DNA from: JAAYJM01 sp964498585
GTDB lineage: Bacteria > Bacteroidota > Ignavibacteria > Kapaibacteriales > UBA2268
Assembly: GCA_964498585.1 (NCBI GenBank)
Contig: CAZCHH010000006.1
Location: 15,159-79,158 of the forward strand
Direction of reading: 5' to 3'
Length of the DNA: 64,000 bases
Below the pieces are notes generated by a model. It was not told where the DNA came from. It was given only the letters and a program-made list of their open reading frames with translations, and did not search any database. Shown piece by piece: positions 62,523-64,000 of this stretch (the first letter of the stretch is position 1; the number at the start of each line of letters is the position of its first letter). Position numbers and translations under genes: made by a program.

Positions 62523-62864
62523 TGGTTTTTTGCTTTTAATATAATTTATTTGGCTTTCACATCTTCTGTTTATTTTAAAAATCTAATATGTTAAATCCTA
62601 TTCTTATTTTTATACTTTATTCCTTTAATTTATTCCTTTAAAAAAGTCAATTAAATGCAAAACTAATAATTAACTATTAATTATGAAAAAAATATTATTC
62701 TTTGTTTTTGTAGTGTTTCTAAAGTATTTTTCTTAAAAATCACAATAAATTTTGTTTGTAAGAAATTACAATATTTATAAAAAGAATTCGTTAAATGTAA
62801 GTATTTTTAATATAATAAATTATATAATTTATTTTCTATTTATTATCACGTATTATTTTTTAAA
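62523..62864. other. AT-rich divergent intergenic region
   Basis: 342 bp between the broken peptidase gene and the methyltransferase. It is almost entirely A/T. A 17-codon signal-peptide-like ORF at 62683-62736 (MKKILFFVFVVFLKYFS) ends at once in TAA and may be the stub of a lost secreted-protein gene. Nothing else is seen. Confidence 0.3.
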
Positions 62865-63815
62865 ATGAAAAAAAGAATGTTTAATCCGATATTGGTACTT
62901 CTTTCACCAATTACTTTTTTTTCAACTTTATGGTTAAAATTAGTGTTAAAATTAACAGAGCCAAAAACAATAAGCGACAAAATATTTATGAAACTCGGAG
63001 TATTGCCTGTTCCGGATAATTATTACAGTCCATTGATAAATCCATTAAAATATTTAAAAAACTCATTATCAAAAGAAAGAAATCTACCGGGTATAAATTT
63101 GAATATTGATTCCCAATTAGAAGTTTTAAAAAAGTTCAATTATAAAGAAGAATTATCGAAGTTTCCTTTAGAAAAAACAGATGACTTTTCATTTTATTAT
63201 GAAAATAAATTTTATGAATTTGTTGATGCTGAATATCTTTACTGTATGATTCGATATTTTAAACCAAAAAGAATTATTGAAATCGGTGGTGGCTATTCTA
63301 CTTTAATGATAAAAAATGCTGTTATACAAAATAAAAATGAAGATTCTCGTTACGAGTGTCATCACATTTGTATTGAACCTTATGAGAATAAATGGCTTAA
63401 TAGTATAGGAACAGATTTAATTAGAAAAAAAGTTGAAGATGTGGATTTTTCATATTTTAAAGAATTAGAAGCAAACGATGTTGTCTTTATTGATTCGTCA
63501 CACATTATCAGACCCCAGGGAGATTTGTTGTTTGAAATATTAGAAATCTTACCAGTTCTAAATAAAGGAGTAGTGGTGCATTTCCATGATATTTATACTC
63601 CAGGTGATTATCCAGACTATTTACTTAATAAGCATATTTTATGGAACGAACAGTATATTTTAGAAGCTTTCCTGTCATTAAATAAAGAATATGAAATTAT
63701 TGCTTCGTTAAATTACTTATATAAAAATTATAAAAATGAAATTTTCGATAGAATGCCAATCAAACCAAGAACTGATAGTTGGGTGCCGGGTGCTTTCTGG
63801 TTAATTAGAAAATAA
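62865..63815 (+). CDS. Class I SAM-dependent methyltransferase (Methyltransf_24-like)
   Basis: A 316-residue protein. A hydrophobic N-terminal stretch (about 5-28) may anchor it to the membrane. The SAM-binding loop is RIIEIGGGYSTLM (about 138-150), and FIDSSHIIRPQGD (about 217-229) and VVHFHDIYTPGDYPDY follow, as in Methyltransf_24 proteins of polysaccharide and antibiotic clusters. The ending VPGAFWLIR is typical. It may modify a sugar or an O-antigen-like glycan, in line with the glycosyltransferases upstream. The acceptor is unknown. Confidence 0.82.
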   Translation: MKKRMFNPILVLLSPITFFSTLWLKLVLKLTEPKTISDKIFMKLGVLPVPDNYYSPLINPLKYLKNSLSKERNLPGINLNIDSQLEVLKKFNYKEELSKFPLEKTDDFSFYYENKFYEFVDAEYLYCMIRYFKPKRIIEIGGGYSTLMIKNAVIQNKNEDSRYECHHICIEPYENKWLNSIGTDLIRKKVEDVDFSYFKELEANDVVFIDSSHIIRPQGDLLFEILEILPVLNKGVVVHFHDIYTPGDYPDYLLNKHILWNEQYILEAFLSLNKEYEIIASLNYLYKNYKNEIFDRMPIKPRTDSWVPGAFWLIRK

Positions 63816-63923
63816 TTAATGGTGCTGGATAATAATTCATTTTTTTGATAATTTTAAAATCAGAAAATCATCTTTTATTATATCTTATACAAATTCCATT
63901 ATAAATGTCATATAATATGCATT

Positions 63924-64000
63924 ATCATTCAGGCGTATGCCAGAATCTATCTTGTTATTGTTCAATGCTATTCAGTTTTAGCTATTTAAATGAAGCATTT
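63924..64000. repeat. Family A element, copy A4 (cut by the window end)
   Basis: TCATTCAGGCGTATGCCAGA is the family end. The following interior, TGTTCAATGCTATTCAG and TTTTAGCTATTT, is the reverse complement of the A1-A3 interior, so this copy is inverted relative to the others. The left flank ATTCCATTATAAATGTCAT matches that of A3. At least 70 further bases are expected beyond the window. Confidence 0.65.

Noticed and set aside
62683..62736. 17-codon signal-peptide-like ORF
   Set aside because: Too short to be a protein by itself; noted only as a possible gene stub.

Overview
The window is AT-rich bacterial chromosome carrying a near-complete type IX secretion (T9SS) gene cluster (PorU, PorV, SprA homologues) and several secreted proteins with T9SS type A C-terminal signals. 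An exact TAATTTTG box, of the Bacteroidota TAnnTTTG -7 type, lies just upstream of all three tRNA genes. Together these point to the Bacteroidota/Chlorobiota group, for example a Kapabacteria- or Ignavibacteria-like lineage. The placement is inferred from gene content; no rRNA gene is present to confirm it.

Layout. 0.3-3.1 kb (minus): RNase R and TsaB. 3.5-6.3 kb: a secreted IgGFc-binding-like T9SS cargo protein. 6.4-7.4 kb: tRNA-Thr, pdxH, tRNA-Val. 7.6-9.1 kb: a NarI-like membrane subunit and a 16-Cys ferredoxin subunit with no catalytic partner beside them. 9.7-14.7 kb: a giant seven-PAS hybrid histidine kinase. 15.2-20.5 kb: NlpC/P60 peptidase, nitrilase-family amidase, Gcw_chp-type outer membrane protein, an orphan ABC sugar permease, Maf. 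20.6-24.4 kb: murA, a small toxin-antitoxin island (MntA/HepT plus a DUF4258-like/DUF2283 pair, with gene remnants), rsgA. 24.8-39.1 kb: tRNA-Pro, a lipoprotein, then porU-porV-CHAD-sprA. 39.5-44.7 kb: thiamine pyrophosphokinase, a membrane STAND-like ATPase and an HhH/beta-barrel protein. 45.0-48.8 kb: a Cys-rich secreted protein and two tandem paralogous T9SS cargo proteins. 49.1-57.1 kb: a glycosyltransferase/degenerate phosphoglycosyltransferase fusion, accA, OsmC, a membrane-anchored GH2-like pseudoenzyme, purC and a second GT2. 57.5-59.5 kb: a VTC-domain/DUF4956/DUF2490 operon. 59.6-62.5 kb (minus): a large metallopeptidase-propeller-barrel gene broken by a nonsense codon and a frameshift. 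62.9-63.8 kb: a methyltransferase.

How it fits together. SprA (translocon), PorV (shuttle) and PorU (sortase) form the outer-membrane export and attachment branch of the T9SS, and at least three cargo genes lie in the same window. A CHAD-domain protein, from a family linked to polyphosphate, sits between porV and sprA. A VTC polyphosphate-polymerase-like operon lies about 18 kb downstream. Intergenic spaces carry several families of dispersed palindromic repeats, the largest being a roughly 150-bp element with about 28-bp terminal inverted repeats, seen three times in full and once cut by the window end.

The most notable items are the CHAD gene inside the T9SS cluster, the VTC/DUF4956/DUF2490 unit, the GH2-like protein that has lost both catalytic glutamates, the repeat families and the broken metallopeptidase gene.
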